A stretch of DNA of 64,000 nt from Raineyella sp034933565 (GTDB lineage: Bacteria; Actinomycetota; Actinomycetes; Propionibacteriales; Propionibacteriaceae), in assembly GCF_034933565.1 (NCBI RefSeq), contig NZ_JAYFNG010000024.1:1-64000 (forward strand), read 5' to 3'. The notes under the pieces are model-generated. The model saw only the letters and a program-made list of their open reading frames with translations. It was not told where the DNA came from and ran no database searches. The translations under genes and the position numbers were made by a program. This document shows positions 43,243-51,233 of the stretch, in pieces (positions within the stretch are counted from its first letter, which is position 1; each line of letters begins with the position of its first letter).

Positions 43243-46200
43243 GCGTGTCCTCCCTTCTGCGGGCAGTCACCGTCGAAGGGGCAGCCGCGGCAATGGCTCC
43301 CCCGGCGCGCCTCGAAGTTCTCGTCGCGGATGATCCGTACGGCCTCGGCGACCGCGGCGGAGGCCCAGTCGGGAGCGGCCCCGACGTCCAGCCCGGCTGG
43401 GGCGGGGACGTCGTCGAGCGAGGGTTGCCCGAGGGTCACGGCCCGTGGGGTGCCCTCGCCGGCGTCCAGGTAGACGGCGAGGGCGGCTCCCGGACGGTGC
43501 AGGGCCCCGCCGGTCACCTCGTCGAACGCGCCGGCCCGCACCGCCAGCTGGTACACCCCGAGCTGACCGAGGGTCTCGACCTCACGGGCGGTGGCCCGGC
43601 GGCCCGTCTTGTAGTCCACGACGACCAGCCGGCCGTCGATCGACTCCAGCCGGTCGACGATCCCGTGCAGTTCCACCCGGTCCGTCCGACCGTCTGGCAG
43701 ATCGACCGCCAGCTCGCAGTGGAACGGCACCTCGACGCCGACCAGTGCACCGGCGGGCCGCTCGGTGTCCCACGCACGCCAGGCCTCCAGCATGCTCCAG
43801 GCCCGCTCGCGGCGGGCTTCCTGGCGCCACCGCGGTCCGGTGGCGATGGCGCTCCACGCCTCGTCGAACGCACCCCGCAGCTGCCCGGGGGGGATCTCGC
43901 CCTGGCTCGCCCGGCGGGCGAGATCATGGACCAGCGATCCGATCGAAGCGGCTTCGGTGGCCGGAGCGGTCGCACCGGCGCGCCGTTCGAGGAACCAGCG
44001 CCGCGGGCAGCGCCGCAGCGCATCGACACCGCTCGGGGACAGCGCCACCGGCGCGTCCGGGGCCACCAGTGGTTCGGCGCGTCGGGTCTGCTCCCGCGCA
44101 CCCCACCAGGTGCGGGGAGCGGCTGCGGGCACCTGGTCGGACAGTCGGGCCAGCGCGATCGCGGCCTCATCACGGACGAGGGACCCCGCGGCGGGGTCGG
44201 CGCCCACCCGGCGCAGCTCGCCCACCAGGGCGGCAGTGGTGGGCACCGGCCCGGTGGCAGGATCGGGCACCGTCGGCTCGAGCCCGAGCTCAGCGACGAA
44301 GCGCGACGGTCGCCCGGCCTCCCCGGCCTCCCCGGCCTCGTCGGCGACCGCGGTGACCAGGAGGGTGTCGCGGGCCCGGGAACAGGCCAGGTGGAACAGC
44401 CGGCGCTCCTCGGCGAGGACCTCCCCCGGGGTCACCGGCAGGATTGCGCCGTCGGGACCGAGCCGGTCCGTCCCGATCAGGGACCGGCTGGGGCGCGCGG
44501 CGGGCCAGACGCCCTCCTGGACCCCCGCGACGATGACCAGGTCCCACTCCCGCCCGCCGCAGCGGTGCGGGGTGAGGACCTCGACAGCGTCCGGCACCAG
44601 ACGACGGGTCATCCGTGTGTCGACGGCGATCTCCTGGTGGCGCACCTCCTCCAGCAGCTCCAGGGCGCCCGCCCGACCCCGTCGCGCCCCGGCCCGGGCG
44701 GCGAAGTCGAACAGGGCCAACACGGCGTCCAGGTCGCGATCCGCCCGGGTGGCGTCGGCGCCCCCGCCGAGCGCGGTCTCCCGGAGCCGTTGCGGCCAGT
44801 CGGTGGCGGACCAGGCGGCCCACAGCACCTCCTCGGCACTGCCGGCCGCGTCGATCGCGTCCCGGGTCGTCCTGATCGCCGCCGCCACTTTCTCCAGCCG
44901 ACGTCGGACCCTGGCCAGCCCCGCCTCCGTGCCCGGTTCGCCGGCTGCGGCGAGGAGGCGCCGGTGGCGACGCAGATCCATCGGGTCGACGGCGCCGAGC
45001 GGACCGAGCGCGAGGCGCTCCACCGCCGCGGGGTCCGGCTCCTCTGCGGCGAGTGCGGTCTGGACGACCTCGAGCAGCACCCGGACAGCAGGTTCGTCGA
45101 TCAGCGGCGTGTCGTCGGCGACCGCCACCGGGATCCCGGCCCGGACCAGGCGTCGTCGCAGCAGGGACTCCTCGGGGCCGCGGGAGCGCACCACGACGGC
45201 CAGCCGGTGCCAGGGGATGTGCCCTTCCTCGTGGCCGGTGAACAGAGCACGAGCGACCACCGACGCCTCGTCGCGGGCATCGGTGCACACCACCAGGCGC
45301 GCCGCGCCCTGCGCCGACCGGACCGGGGTGGGCCGCCGCCAGTCCGGCAGACCGGCCGGCCGGGGCCGGGTCACCATCGGACGGTGCACCACTGCGGCGA
45401 GCCGCCCGCCGTGCCGGTGGTCGTTGCCCAGCACGTGCACCGGTGCGAGCCGACCGAGAAGATCAGCGTGCTGCCCGGGGAACCGGACCACGGCGTCCCC
45501 GTCGGCGCCGCGGAAGGAGAAGACCGCCCGGTCCGGGTCGGCCGTCACCACCAGTCCGGCACCCGACGAGGGGGGGACCAGGTCACGCAGCAGTGCCGCA
45601 TGGGCAGGCACCGCGTCCTGCAGGTCATCGACCAGGACCCGGTCCCAGCGGGACCGCAGTGTCGCGCCGGTCGCCGGGTCGGCCAGCAGGATGCGCACCC
45701 GGTGCACGAGTTCGTCGTAGTCGAGCACCCGCTCGGCGTCGAGGACGTCGAGGTACTCCTCGACGAGATGGGCGGCACGCACCCACACCGGCCGACCCTC
45801 GGCGCGGCCGAGCCGGGCGACGTCGGCGGGATCGAGACCGAGCTGGCGGGCCCGCGCCACCAGGTCGCGCAGCTCCCGCGTGAACGCCCGGGTGCCGATC
45901 GCCTCGCGGACGTCCTCGGGCCAGGGCTCGGCGGAGCCCTCCAGGACCTCTCGCAGGCGCAGTTCCTGCTCCGGGGCGGTCAGCACCCGCCACGGATCCT
46001 GGCGGGTGGTCTCGGTCCACAGGGCGTGGCACAGGCCGTGGATGCTGAGCACCGGCACGCTGGCCCCGGTCGCCCCGAGCCGCTCGGCCACCCGCTCGGC
46101 GAGGGTCCTGGCGGCACCGCGGGAGAAAGTGAGCAGGAGGACCCGTTCGGGGGCGACACCGTGGTCACGCACATGCGTGACGGCGGCCTCGACCAGAGCG

Positions 46201-46445
46201 GTGGTCTTGCCGGTGCCGGCGGCCCCGAGTACGAGCAGGGGCCCCTGCCCGTGGTCGGCCACCACCCGCTGGGCAGGGTCGAGGACCGGGCCGGCATCCA
46301 GCCGGTGGACACCCTCCGGGCAGATGCCCGCTGCGGTCCCCACGGTCCTCGTCGCTGCGGTCCCGTCCCCCCGTGTCCTTGCAGTCACCTCCGCCGGTGT
46401 CACCGCGGTCACGTCCTCTCCTGTCATCGCGTCCACGTTCACCAT
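43239..46445 (-). CDS. adnA: Helicase-nuclease subunit AdnA
   Basis: A 1068-residue partner of AdnB. A Thr/Ala-rich N-terminal 40 residues precede motif I VLGAAGTGKTTALVEA. Motif II reads VLVDDLQDAVPA, with Asp in place of the usual Glu of DExQD. The C-terminal nuclease has GSLVHDLARRA and LVVVDYKTGRRA, and iron-sulfur-type cysteines CPRRWFLE and CRGCPFDGDCPQ as in AddB/AdnA. The start is uncertain (46466, 46445 or 46427), limited by the divergent DUF3107 gene at 46594; no clear Shine-Dalgarno is seen. Confidence 0.9.
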   Translation of the reverse strand: MVNVDAMTGEDVTAVTPAEVTARTRGDGTAATRTVGTAAGICPEGVHRLDAGPVLDPAQRVVADHGQGPLLVLGAAGTGKTTALVEAAVTHVRDHGVAPERVLLLTFSRGAARTLAERVAERLGATGASVPVLSIHGLCHALWTETTRQDPWRVLTAPEQELRLREVLEGSAEPWPEDVREAIGTRAFTRELRDLVARARQLGLDPADVARLGRAEGRPVWVRAAHLVEEYLDVLDAERVLDYDELVHRVRILLADPATGATLRSRWDRVLVDDLQDAVPAHAALLRDLVPPSSGAGLVVTADPDRAVFSFRGADGDAVVRFPGQHADLLGRLAPVHVLGNDHRHGGRLAAVVHRPMVTRPRPAGLPDWRRPTPVRSAQGAARLVVCTDARDEASVVARALFTGHEEGHIPWHRLAVVVRSRGPEESLLRRRLVRAGIPVAVADDTPLIDEPAVRVLLEVVQTALAAEEPDPAAVERLALGPLGAVDPMDLRRHRRLLAAAGEPGTEAGLARVRRRLEKVAAAIRTTRDAIDAAGSAEEVLWAAWSATDWPQRLRETALGGGADATRADRDLDAVLALFDFAARAGARRGRAGALELLEEVRHQEIAVDTRMTRRLVPDAVEVLTPHRCGGREWDLVIVAGVQEGVWPAARPSRSLIGTDRLGPDGAILPVTPGEVLAEERRLFHLACSRARDTLLVTAVADEAGEAGEAGRPSRFVAELGLEPTVPDPATGPVPTTAALVGELRRVGADPAAGSLVRDEAAIALARLSDQVPAAAPRTWWGAREQTRRAEPLVAPDAPVALSPSGVDALRRCPRRWFLERRAGATAPATEAASIGSLVHDLARRASQGEIPPGQLRGAFDEAWSAIATGPRWRQEARRERAWSMLEAWRAWDTERPAGALVGVEVPFHCELAVDLPDGRTDRVELHGIVDRLESIDGRLVVVDYKTGRRATAREVETLGQLGVYQLAVRAGAFDEVTGGALHRPGAALAVYLDAGEGTPRAVTLGQPSLDDVPAPAGLDVGAAPDWASAAVAEAVRIIRDENFEARRGSHCRGCPFDGDCPQKGGHA

Positions 46446-46593
46446 CCCACCAGAAGGCACTGACATTCCCCGACAGGCCGGCCCGGAGCGGGCCGTGGAC
46501 CGTCCGGTCTCCGCCGTCAGCGAACGGCTTTCGTCCCCGATCCCCGGCTGTGGCACGGTGGAGGCAGCCACATTCGAACAGAGAGGCACAGCG

Positions 46594-46818
46594 GTGGAGA
46601 TCAAGATCGGCGTGAAGCATCTTGCCCGGGAGGTCGTCGTCGACCTCGACCAGACGGCCGAGGCGTTCAAGGAGACCTTCGAGAAGGCGCTGTCCGACGG
46701 GTCGGTGCTGTCCCTGACCGATGCGCACGGACGCCAGGTGCTGATCCCGGCCGAGGCGGTCGCGTACGTCGAGATCGGCCAGCCGAATGCGCGTCCGGTC
46801 GGCTTCGGCAGTCTCTGA
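46594..46818 (+). CDS. DUF3107 family small protein (Rv3208A/TB9.4-like)
   Basis: A 74-residue protein starting (M)EIKIGVKHLAREVVVD and ending AEAVAYVEIGQPNARPVGFG. It matches the short actinobacterial DUF3107 family in length and wording, which sits near the DEAD-box helicase and adnA in M. tuberculosis. The function is unknown. GTG start with AGAGAGG about 7 nt upstream. Confidence 0.88.
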   Translation: MEIKIGVKHLAREVVVDLDQTAEAFKETFEKALSDGSVLSLTDAHGRQVLIPAEAVAYVEIGQPNARPVGFGSL

Positions 46819-46854
46819 GGATCGCGCGTTTCGGGGCACGCCCGGGTGCTGGGC

Positions 46855-46867
46855 TAGAATAGGCGCG
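46855..46867 (+). promoter_or_regulatory. -10 element placing a transcript start on GTG 46867
   Basis: TAGAAT (46855-46860) is a near-consensus -10 whose +1 coincides with a GTG at 46867. That GTG opens an 83-codon frame that is out of phase with the DEAD-box helicase body downstream. Confidence 0.5.
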
Positions 46868-46984
46868 TGACGAGCCCCGCACCGGGGCGCCACCGTACCT
46901 CCCGGGCGTGCCGAGCCGAAGAGCGCGTCCAAGCAGGGCGCCGCACCGTCGTGCGCAGCGCCCGCGACTGCAAAGGCCAGAGCC

Positions 46985-48487
46985 CTGTCAGACAACACCA
47001 CAACATTCACCGATCTCGGGATCGACGCCGCTTTCGGGGAAGCCCTCGCGGAACACGGCATCGTGCACCCCTTCCCGATCCAGGAAATGGCCATCCCGAT
47101 CGCCCTGCAGGGCAGTGACCTGATCGGGCAGGCCCGCACCGGGACGGGCAAGACGCTCGCGTTCGGGCTCCCGCTGCTCCAGCGCATCGATCTCCCGGCC
47201 GACCCCGAGGACGGCCACGGCACCAGCCCCCAGGCCCTGGTCATCGCCCCCACGCGGGAGCTGGCGAACCAGGTGGGCAAGGATCTGGTCACCGCCGCGG
47301 CCCGGACCACCGCACGGATCCTCACGGTCTACGGCGGCACGCCGTACGAACCGCAGCTCGAAGCCCTTGCTGAGGGCATCGATGTCGTGGTCGGCACGCC
47401 CGGACGGCTCCTCGACCTCGCCAACCGTCGGGCACTCGATCTGTCCCGGGTGCGCATCGCCGTCCTGGACGAGGCCGACGAGATGCTCGACCTCGGCTTC
47501 CTGCCCGACGTCGAACGGCTGATGTCGAAGACGGCGAAGAATCGCCAGACGCTGATGTTCTCCGCCACGATGCCCGCCCCGATCGTCGCCCTCGCCCGTA
47601 CGCACCTGCAGTCGCCGGTGAACATCCGGGCCGAGCACCAGGAGGACGTGCAGACCGTCCCCGCCACCCGCCAGTTCATCTATCAGGCGCACCCACTCGA
47701 CAAGCCCGAGCTCGTGTCCCGGATCCTGCAGGCGAAGGATCGCGACCGGGTGATGATCTTCTGCCGGACGAAGCGCGAGGCCCAGCGGGTGGCCGACAAC
47801 CTGTGCGAGCGCGGCTTCTCCGCCGCAGCGATCCACGGTGACCGGACACAGGCGGCCCGGGAACAGGCGCTGCACCGGTTCCGTGAGGGACGCATCGACG
47901 TCCTGGTGGCCACCGACGTGGCGGCCCGCGGGATCGACGTCACCGGCGTCACCCACGTGATCAACTACGAGTGCCCCGAGGACTCCAGCACGTACGTGCA
48001 CCGGATCGGCCGCACCGGCCGGGCCGGCGCTGAGGGCATCGCGGTCACTCTGGTCGACTGGGCCGACGTCACCCGGTGGAAGGTGATCAACAAGACCCTC
48101 GCCCTCGACCTGCCCGATCCGCAGGAGACCTATTCCACCTCGGACCACCTGTTCAGCGAGCTCGAGATCGACCCGGAGGCCACCGGTCAGGTCGGCCCGC
48201 CGCGGCCCACCAGCGGTACGGCCGGCCACAAGGGCGGCAAGTCCTCGGCCAAGGGCGGCCCCACCTCCGGCGGGCACCGTGCCGGGCACCGGTCCCCGAG
48301 CCGGTCGGCCGCCGCACGGCACCCCCGCGGCGAGGGACACCCCGACGACACCGGGCGCGGCGTCGAGCCGGCTACCGAGGCGCCCGACACCACGACCGGG
48401 GATGCCACGCCGCGGCGTCGTCGGCGTCGCCGCCGGATCCATCGCGAGGGCGAGGGGGCCGGGACGGCTCCCGCTCCCACCGAGTGA
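46985..48487 (+). CDS. DEAD-box RNA helicase (RhlE/CshA-like)
   Basis: A 500-residue helicase with every motif: Q motif FTDLG...HPFPIQ, I ARTGTGKT, Ia PTRELANQV, Ib TPGRLLDL, II DEAD, III SAT, IV VMIFCRTKREA, V VATDVAARGIDV, VI HRIGRTGRAG, and a basic C-terminal tail (RRRRRRRRIHREG) for RNA. The Q motif proves that translation starts upstream of the GTG at 47063, yet the only upstream start-like codon in frame is CTG at 46985 (AAAGG 8 nt before it). A one-base frameshift linking GTG 46867 to this frame is the other explanation. Confidence 0.88.
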   Translation: MSDNTTTFTDLGIDAAFGEALAEHGIVHPFPIQEMAIPIALQGSDLIGQARTGTGKTLAFGLPLLQRIDLPADPEDGHGTSPQALVIAPTRELANQVGKDLVTAAARTTARILTVYGGTPYEPQLEALAEGIDVVVGTPGRLLDLANRRALDLSRVRIAVLDEADEMLDLGFLPDVERLMSKTAKNRQTLMFSATMPAPIVALARTHLQSPVNIRAEHQEDVQTVPATRQFIYQAHPLDKPELVSRILQAKDRDRVMIFCRTKREAQRVADNLCERGFSAAAIHGDRTQAAREQALHRFREGRIDVLVATDVAARGIDVTGVTHVINYECPEDSSTYVHRIGRTGRAGAEGIAVTLVDWADVTRWKVINKTLALDLPDPQETYSTSDHLFSELEIDPEATGQVGPPRPTSGTAGHKGGKSSAKGGPTSGGHRAGHRSPSRSAAARHPRGEGHPDDTGRGVEPATEAPDTTTGDATPRRRRRRRRIHREGEGAGTAPAPTE

Positions 48488-48494
48488 GCACCGG

Positions 48495-49313
48495 ATGACC
48501 GAGCGCCCCGACCTGCCGATCGAGACGGCCGTCGTCGACCTCGACGACGGCACCTCGCTGGCGCTGCACACCTGCAGCCCGGACGACGAACGGGGGGTGG
48601 TCGTCCTCCTGCACGGCATCTTCGGGTCGAAGGAGGACTTCGACACCGTCCTGCCGGCGCTGGCTGCGGAGGGGTTCACCTGCTGCGCACCGGACCTGAG
48701 GGGATGCTTCGAGTCCACCTCGCCCGGCCCCTACTCGCTGGAGGTGTTCGCCGAGGACGTAACCGCCCTGGTCGCCGAGATCGGGTCGGACATCCCGGTC
48801 CACCTGGTCGGCCAGGGGTTCGGCGGGCTGGTGGCCGAGGAAGCCGCCTTGGCCGAGCCGGACTTCTGGGACTCGGTCACCCTGGTCAGCTCCGGTCCCG
48901 GCGGTCTGGGTCGGACCCGCCCGCTGGGCTTCGTGGAGGACGCTCTCGCCGAGGGGCGCCCACTGGTGGAGATCCATCGGGGATTCCTCACGCTGCTCGG
49001 CCTGGTGGAGGAGCACCCGGCAGCGTTCATCGAGGAGCGGCTGTCGCGGACCGACCCCCGTGCCGTCACCGCGATGGTCCACGCCGCTGAACACACCCCG
49101 GACCGTTCCGCACAGTTGTGCGCGACCGGCATCGACTTCCACGTCGTCTACGGCGAGCACGCCGACACCTGGCCGGTCGCTGCACAGGTGGCGATGGCGC
49201 GGAAGCTGGGCGCCGACCCGGTGGTGCTCAAGGGCTGTTCGGACCATCCGGCCGAGGACCGGCCGGAGGCCACCGCCCACGCCCTGGTGCAGAATTTCCT
49301 CGAGCTCGACTGA
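48495..49313 (+). CDS. Alpha/beta-hydrolase-fold protein lacking the Ser nucleophile
   Basis: A 272-residue protein with the fold's landmarks: oxyanion-type VVVLLHGIFGSKEDF (about 35-49), APDLRG, and the nucleophile elbow VHLVGQGFGGLVAE. The elbow reads G106-Q-G-F-G110, so position 108, normally the catalytic Ser of GxSxG, is Gly. A late SDHPAEDRPE could hold the His. Hydrolysis by the standard triad is therefore unlikely. ATG 7 bp after the helicase stop, probably one operon. Confidence 0.8.
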   Translation: MTERPDLPIETAVVDLDDGTSLALHTCSPDDERGVVVLLHGIFGSKEDFDTVLPALAAEGFTCCAPDLRGCFESTSPGPYSLEVFAEDVTALVAEIGSDIPVHLVGQGFGGLVAEEAALAEPDFWDSVTLVSSGPGGLGRTRPLGFVEDALAEGRPLVEIHRGFLTLLGLVEEHPAAFIEERLSRTDPRAVTAMVHAAEHTPDRSAQLCATGIDFHVVYGEHADTWPVAAQVAMARKLGADPVVLKGCSDHPAEDRPEATAHALVQNFLELD

Positions 49314-49314
49314 C

Positions 49315-49369
49315 CCGGGCGGCCCGGCTCAGTCGCCTATGTCCGGGCGACCCGGCTCAGTCGCCCATC
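49315..49369. repeat. 28-bp tandem duplication of the PHP gene end
   Basis: 49315-49342 and 49343-49369 are near-identical copies (core CCCGGCTCAGTCGCC). The right copy contains the stop codon (49357-49359) of the leftward PHP gene; the left copy lies in the 43-bp gap to the hydrolase gene. Confidence 0.85.
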
Positions 49370-50202
49370 AGCTCCCGCAACCGGGCGTACTGGTCCGGCG
49401 CGGTGGTCTCGCAGCCGAGCGGATTGTGGGTCTTCCCCGTGCCGTGGTAGTCGCTGGAGCCGGTGACCAGCGCCCCGTGGGCCACGGCGTACGCCCGTAG
49501 GTCGCGACGGTCCTCGGGCCGGTGCTCGACGTGGTCCACCTCCCAACCCACCGCCCCGGCCGCGAGCAACTCCCCCAGCACGTCCAGCGGCAGCACCCGT
49601 CGTGAGTCGCGGCCCCAGGGATGCGCGATGACCGGCACCGCCCCGGCCGCCCGGACCAGCCGGACCGCGGCGAACACATCAGGGGCGTAGCGGTCGACGT
49701 AAGCGGGCCCGCCCTCGGCCAGATACCCGGCGAACGCCTCGTCCCGGTCCGCCACGTAGCCCCGTGCCACCAGGGCGTCGGCGACGTGCGGCCGGCCGAT
49801 CGAGGGGGTGTCGTGCGCCTGGGCGGCGACCTCCGCCTCGGTCAGCGGCATGCCCAGCTCGGCCAGTCGGCGCAGCATCGCCGGGATACGGTCGGCACGT
49901 CCCGCCCGGATCCTGGCCAGTTCGGCGACCCAGTCGGGATCGGACCGGTCCCCGCCGTACCCGAGCAGGTGGACCGAGTGCCCCAGGTGCTCGCACGACA
50001 TCTCCACGCCCGGCACGAATCCCAGTCCGAGACCGGCCGCGGTCCGCGCCGCCTCGGCCAGCCCGTCCCAGGTGTCGTGGTCGGTCAGCGCCACCACCGT
50101 CAGTCCGGCCGCTGCGGCGGACCGCACCAGGCCGGCCGGGGAGTCGGTCCCGTCCGACACGGATGAGTGGGTATGCAGGTCGATGCGGCTCGGGACGCTC
50201 AT
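49357..50202 (-). CDS. PHP-domain metallophosphoesterase (TrpH/YciV-like)
   Basis: A 281-residue PHP-fold enzyme. Metal ligands are visible in IDLHTHSSVSDGTDSP, ALTDHDTWDGL, GVEMSCEH, VIAHPWGR and GSSDYHGTGK. Family members such as E. coli RNase AM/TrpH hydrolyse 3',5'-bisphosphates or short RNA from the 5' end; the substrate here is inferred only. The ATG at 50202 has TACGAT 7 nt upstream, so it is probably leaderless. Divergent from the DUF2505 gene. Confidence 0.85.
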   Translation of the reverse strand: MSVPSRIDLHTHSSVSDGTDSPAGLVRSAAAAGLTVVALTDHDTWDGLAEAARTAAGLGLGFVPGVEMSCEHLGHSVHLLGYGGDRSDPDWVAELARIRAGRADRIPAMLRRLAELGMPLTEAEVAAQAHDTPSIGRPHVADALVARGYVADRDEAFAGYLAEGGPAYVDRYAPDVFAAVRLVRAAGAVPVIAHPWGRDSRRVLPLDVLGELLAAGAVGWEVDHVEHRPEDRRDLRAYAVAHGALVTGSSDYHGTGKTHNPLGCETTAPDQYARLRELMGD

Positions 50203-50237
50203 GGCACCCATCGTAGGGGGGTGGCACGATGGGTCCC

Positions 50238-50705
50238 ATGCAGATCTCCGCCACCGCGCAGTTCCCCGCTGACCCCGCCCGCGTCTTCGCGATGCAGACG
50301 GATCGGGCCTTCCTCGAAGAGGTCTGCCGTACCGGCGGGGCGGTGGCGTTCGAGGTGGAGGCCGACGGCAACCGCACCCGGATGTCGCGCAGCATGCCCT
50401 CGCCGGATCTCGCGAGGAAGCTCGTCGGCGAGACGATCACCGTCGTCGAGACGTACGTCTGGGGCGAGCCCGCGGCCGACGGCACCCGGACTGCCGACCT
50501 GGTCGTCGACGTGCCGGGTACCCCCGGCCGGATGACCGGTGCCGCCGTCCTCTCCCCCACCACCACCGGCAGCCAGATCGTCGTGTCCGGCGACCTCGTC
50601 GTCAAGCTGCCGCTGGTCGGCCGCAAGCTCGAGCAGGCGGCCGCCCCGGCGCTGACCGCCGGTGTCGAGGTGCAGGAGACGGTCGCCCGCAGCTACCTGG
50701 CCTGA
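50238..50705 (+). CDS. DUF2505 family protein (START-like)
   Basis: A 155-residue protein: MQISATAQFPADPARVFAM at the N-terminus, SRSMPSPDLARKLVGE in the middle and VSGDLVVKLPLVGRKLEQA near the end, the conserved words of actinobacterial DUF2505, which is related to lipid-binding START-like folds. No catalytic residues are known. CACGAT lies 7 nt before the ATG, a mirror-image leaderless layout with the divergent PHP gene. Confidence 0.85.
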   Translation: MQISATAQFPADPARVFAMQTDRAFLEEVCRTGGAVAFEVEADGNRTRMSRSMPSPDLARKLVGETITVVETYVWGEPAADGTRTADLVVDVPGTPGRMTGAAVLSPTTTGSQIVVSGDLVVKLPLVGRKLEQAAAPALTAGVEVQETVARSYLA

Positions 50706-50714
50706 TCGGCCGGC

Positions 50715-51206
50715 TCAGCCCAGCAGGGCGTCGAGCTCCTCGGGGGCGTACCAGAGCAGGTCGTGCGCGGTCACCAGAGCTGCGGTCCGCTCGGCGAAGG
50801 CGTCCGGATCGGCCAGTGCGGCCCGCGCGGCCGCCACGGCCGGCAGGGCCTCGGCCTCGTCGATGAACAGGGCACTGACCTGGGACCAAGCGACGTCCGC
50901 GACGCTCACCCGGCCGCTCCCGTCCGGTCCCGCCGCGACGATCTGCTCGGGCCGGGCCCGGACCGCGATCACGAATCGTGGCCCTTCGGCAGCAGCCAGG
51001 CCGGCCAGACCGGCGTCGGTCAGCGCCCAGTAGTCGGCCTCCTCCTCGTCGTCGGGCACCGCCGGGTCGAGGTCGCGGCGCCGGGCGTACGCGTCGTCGG
51101 CGCTGATCCCCTCGCCGCGGTCGAGCCGTCCGGAGCTGCGGAACTGCGCCGCTGTCCGGGGGTCGGACGGCAGGTAGACGGTCCGGGTGGTGCGTACGCT
51201 CGCCAT
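50715..51206 (-). CDS. DUF6912-type conserved actinobacterial protein
   Basis: A 163-residue soluble protein with VYLPSDPRTAAQF near the start, an acidic middle (PDDEEEADYWALTDA) and RFVIAVRA / VSVADVAWSQVSALFIDEAE / DLLWYAPEELDALL in the second half. I recognise it as a conserved small actinobacterial family of unknown function. TAGCCT lies 6 nt before the ATG at 51206, so it is probably leaderless. Confidence 0.72.
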   Translation of the reverse strand: MASVRTTRTVYLPSDPRTAAQFRSSGRLDRGEGISADDAYARRRDLDPAVPDDEEEADYWALTDAGLAGLAAAEGPRFVIAVRARPEQIVAAGPDGSGRVSVADVAWSQVSALFIDEAEALPAVAAARAALADPDAFAERTAALVTAHDLLWYAPEELDALLG

Positions 51207-51233
51207 GTCCTCAGGCTACTGCCCGCGCGGTGG

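Noticed and set aside
39175..43473. Very long open frames opposite nudC and adnB, and similar ones at 43236-46463, 13362-16064 and 51802-55275
   Set aside because: They are antisense to genes with clear family motifs, lack any recognisable domain and show the Arg/Gly/Val-rich composition of GC-rich shadow frames.
46867..47118. An independent 83-residue gene starting at GTG 46867
   Set aside because: Most of it overlaps the helicase N-terminus in another frame and its peptide has no recognisable family. It is more likely the true helicase start followed by a frameshift, or a leader frame.
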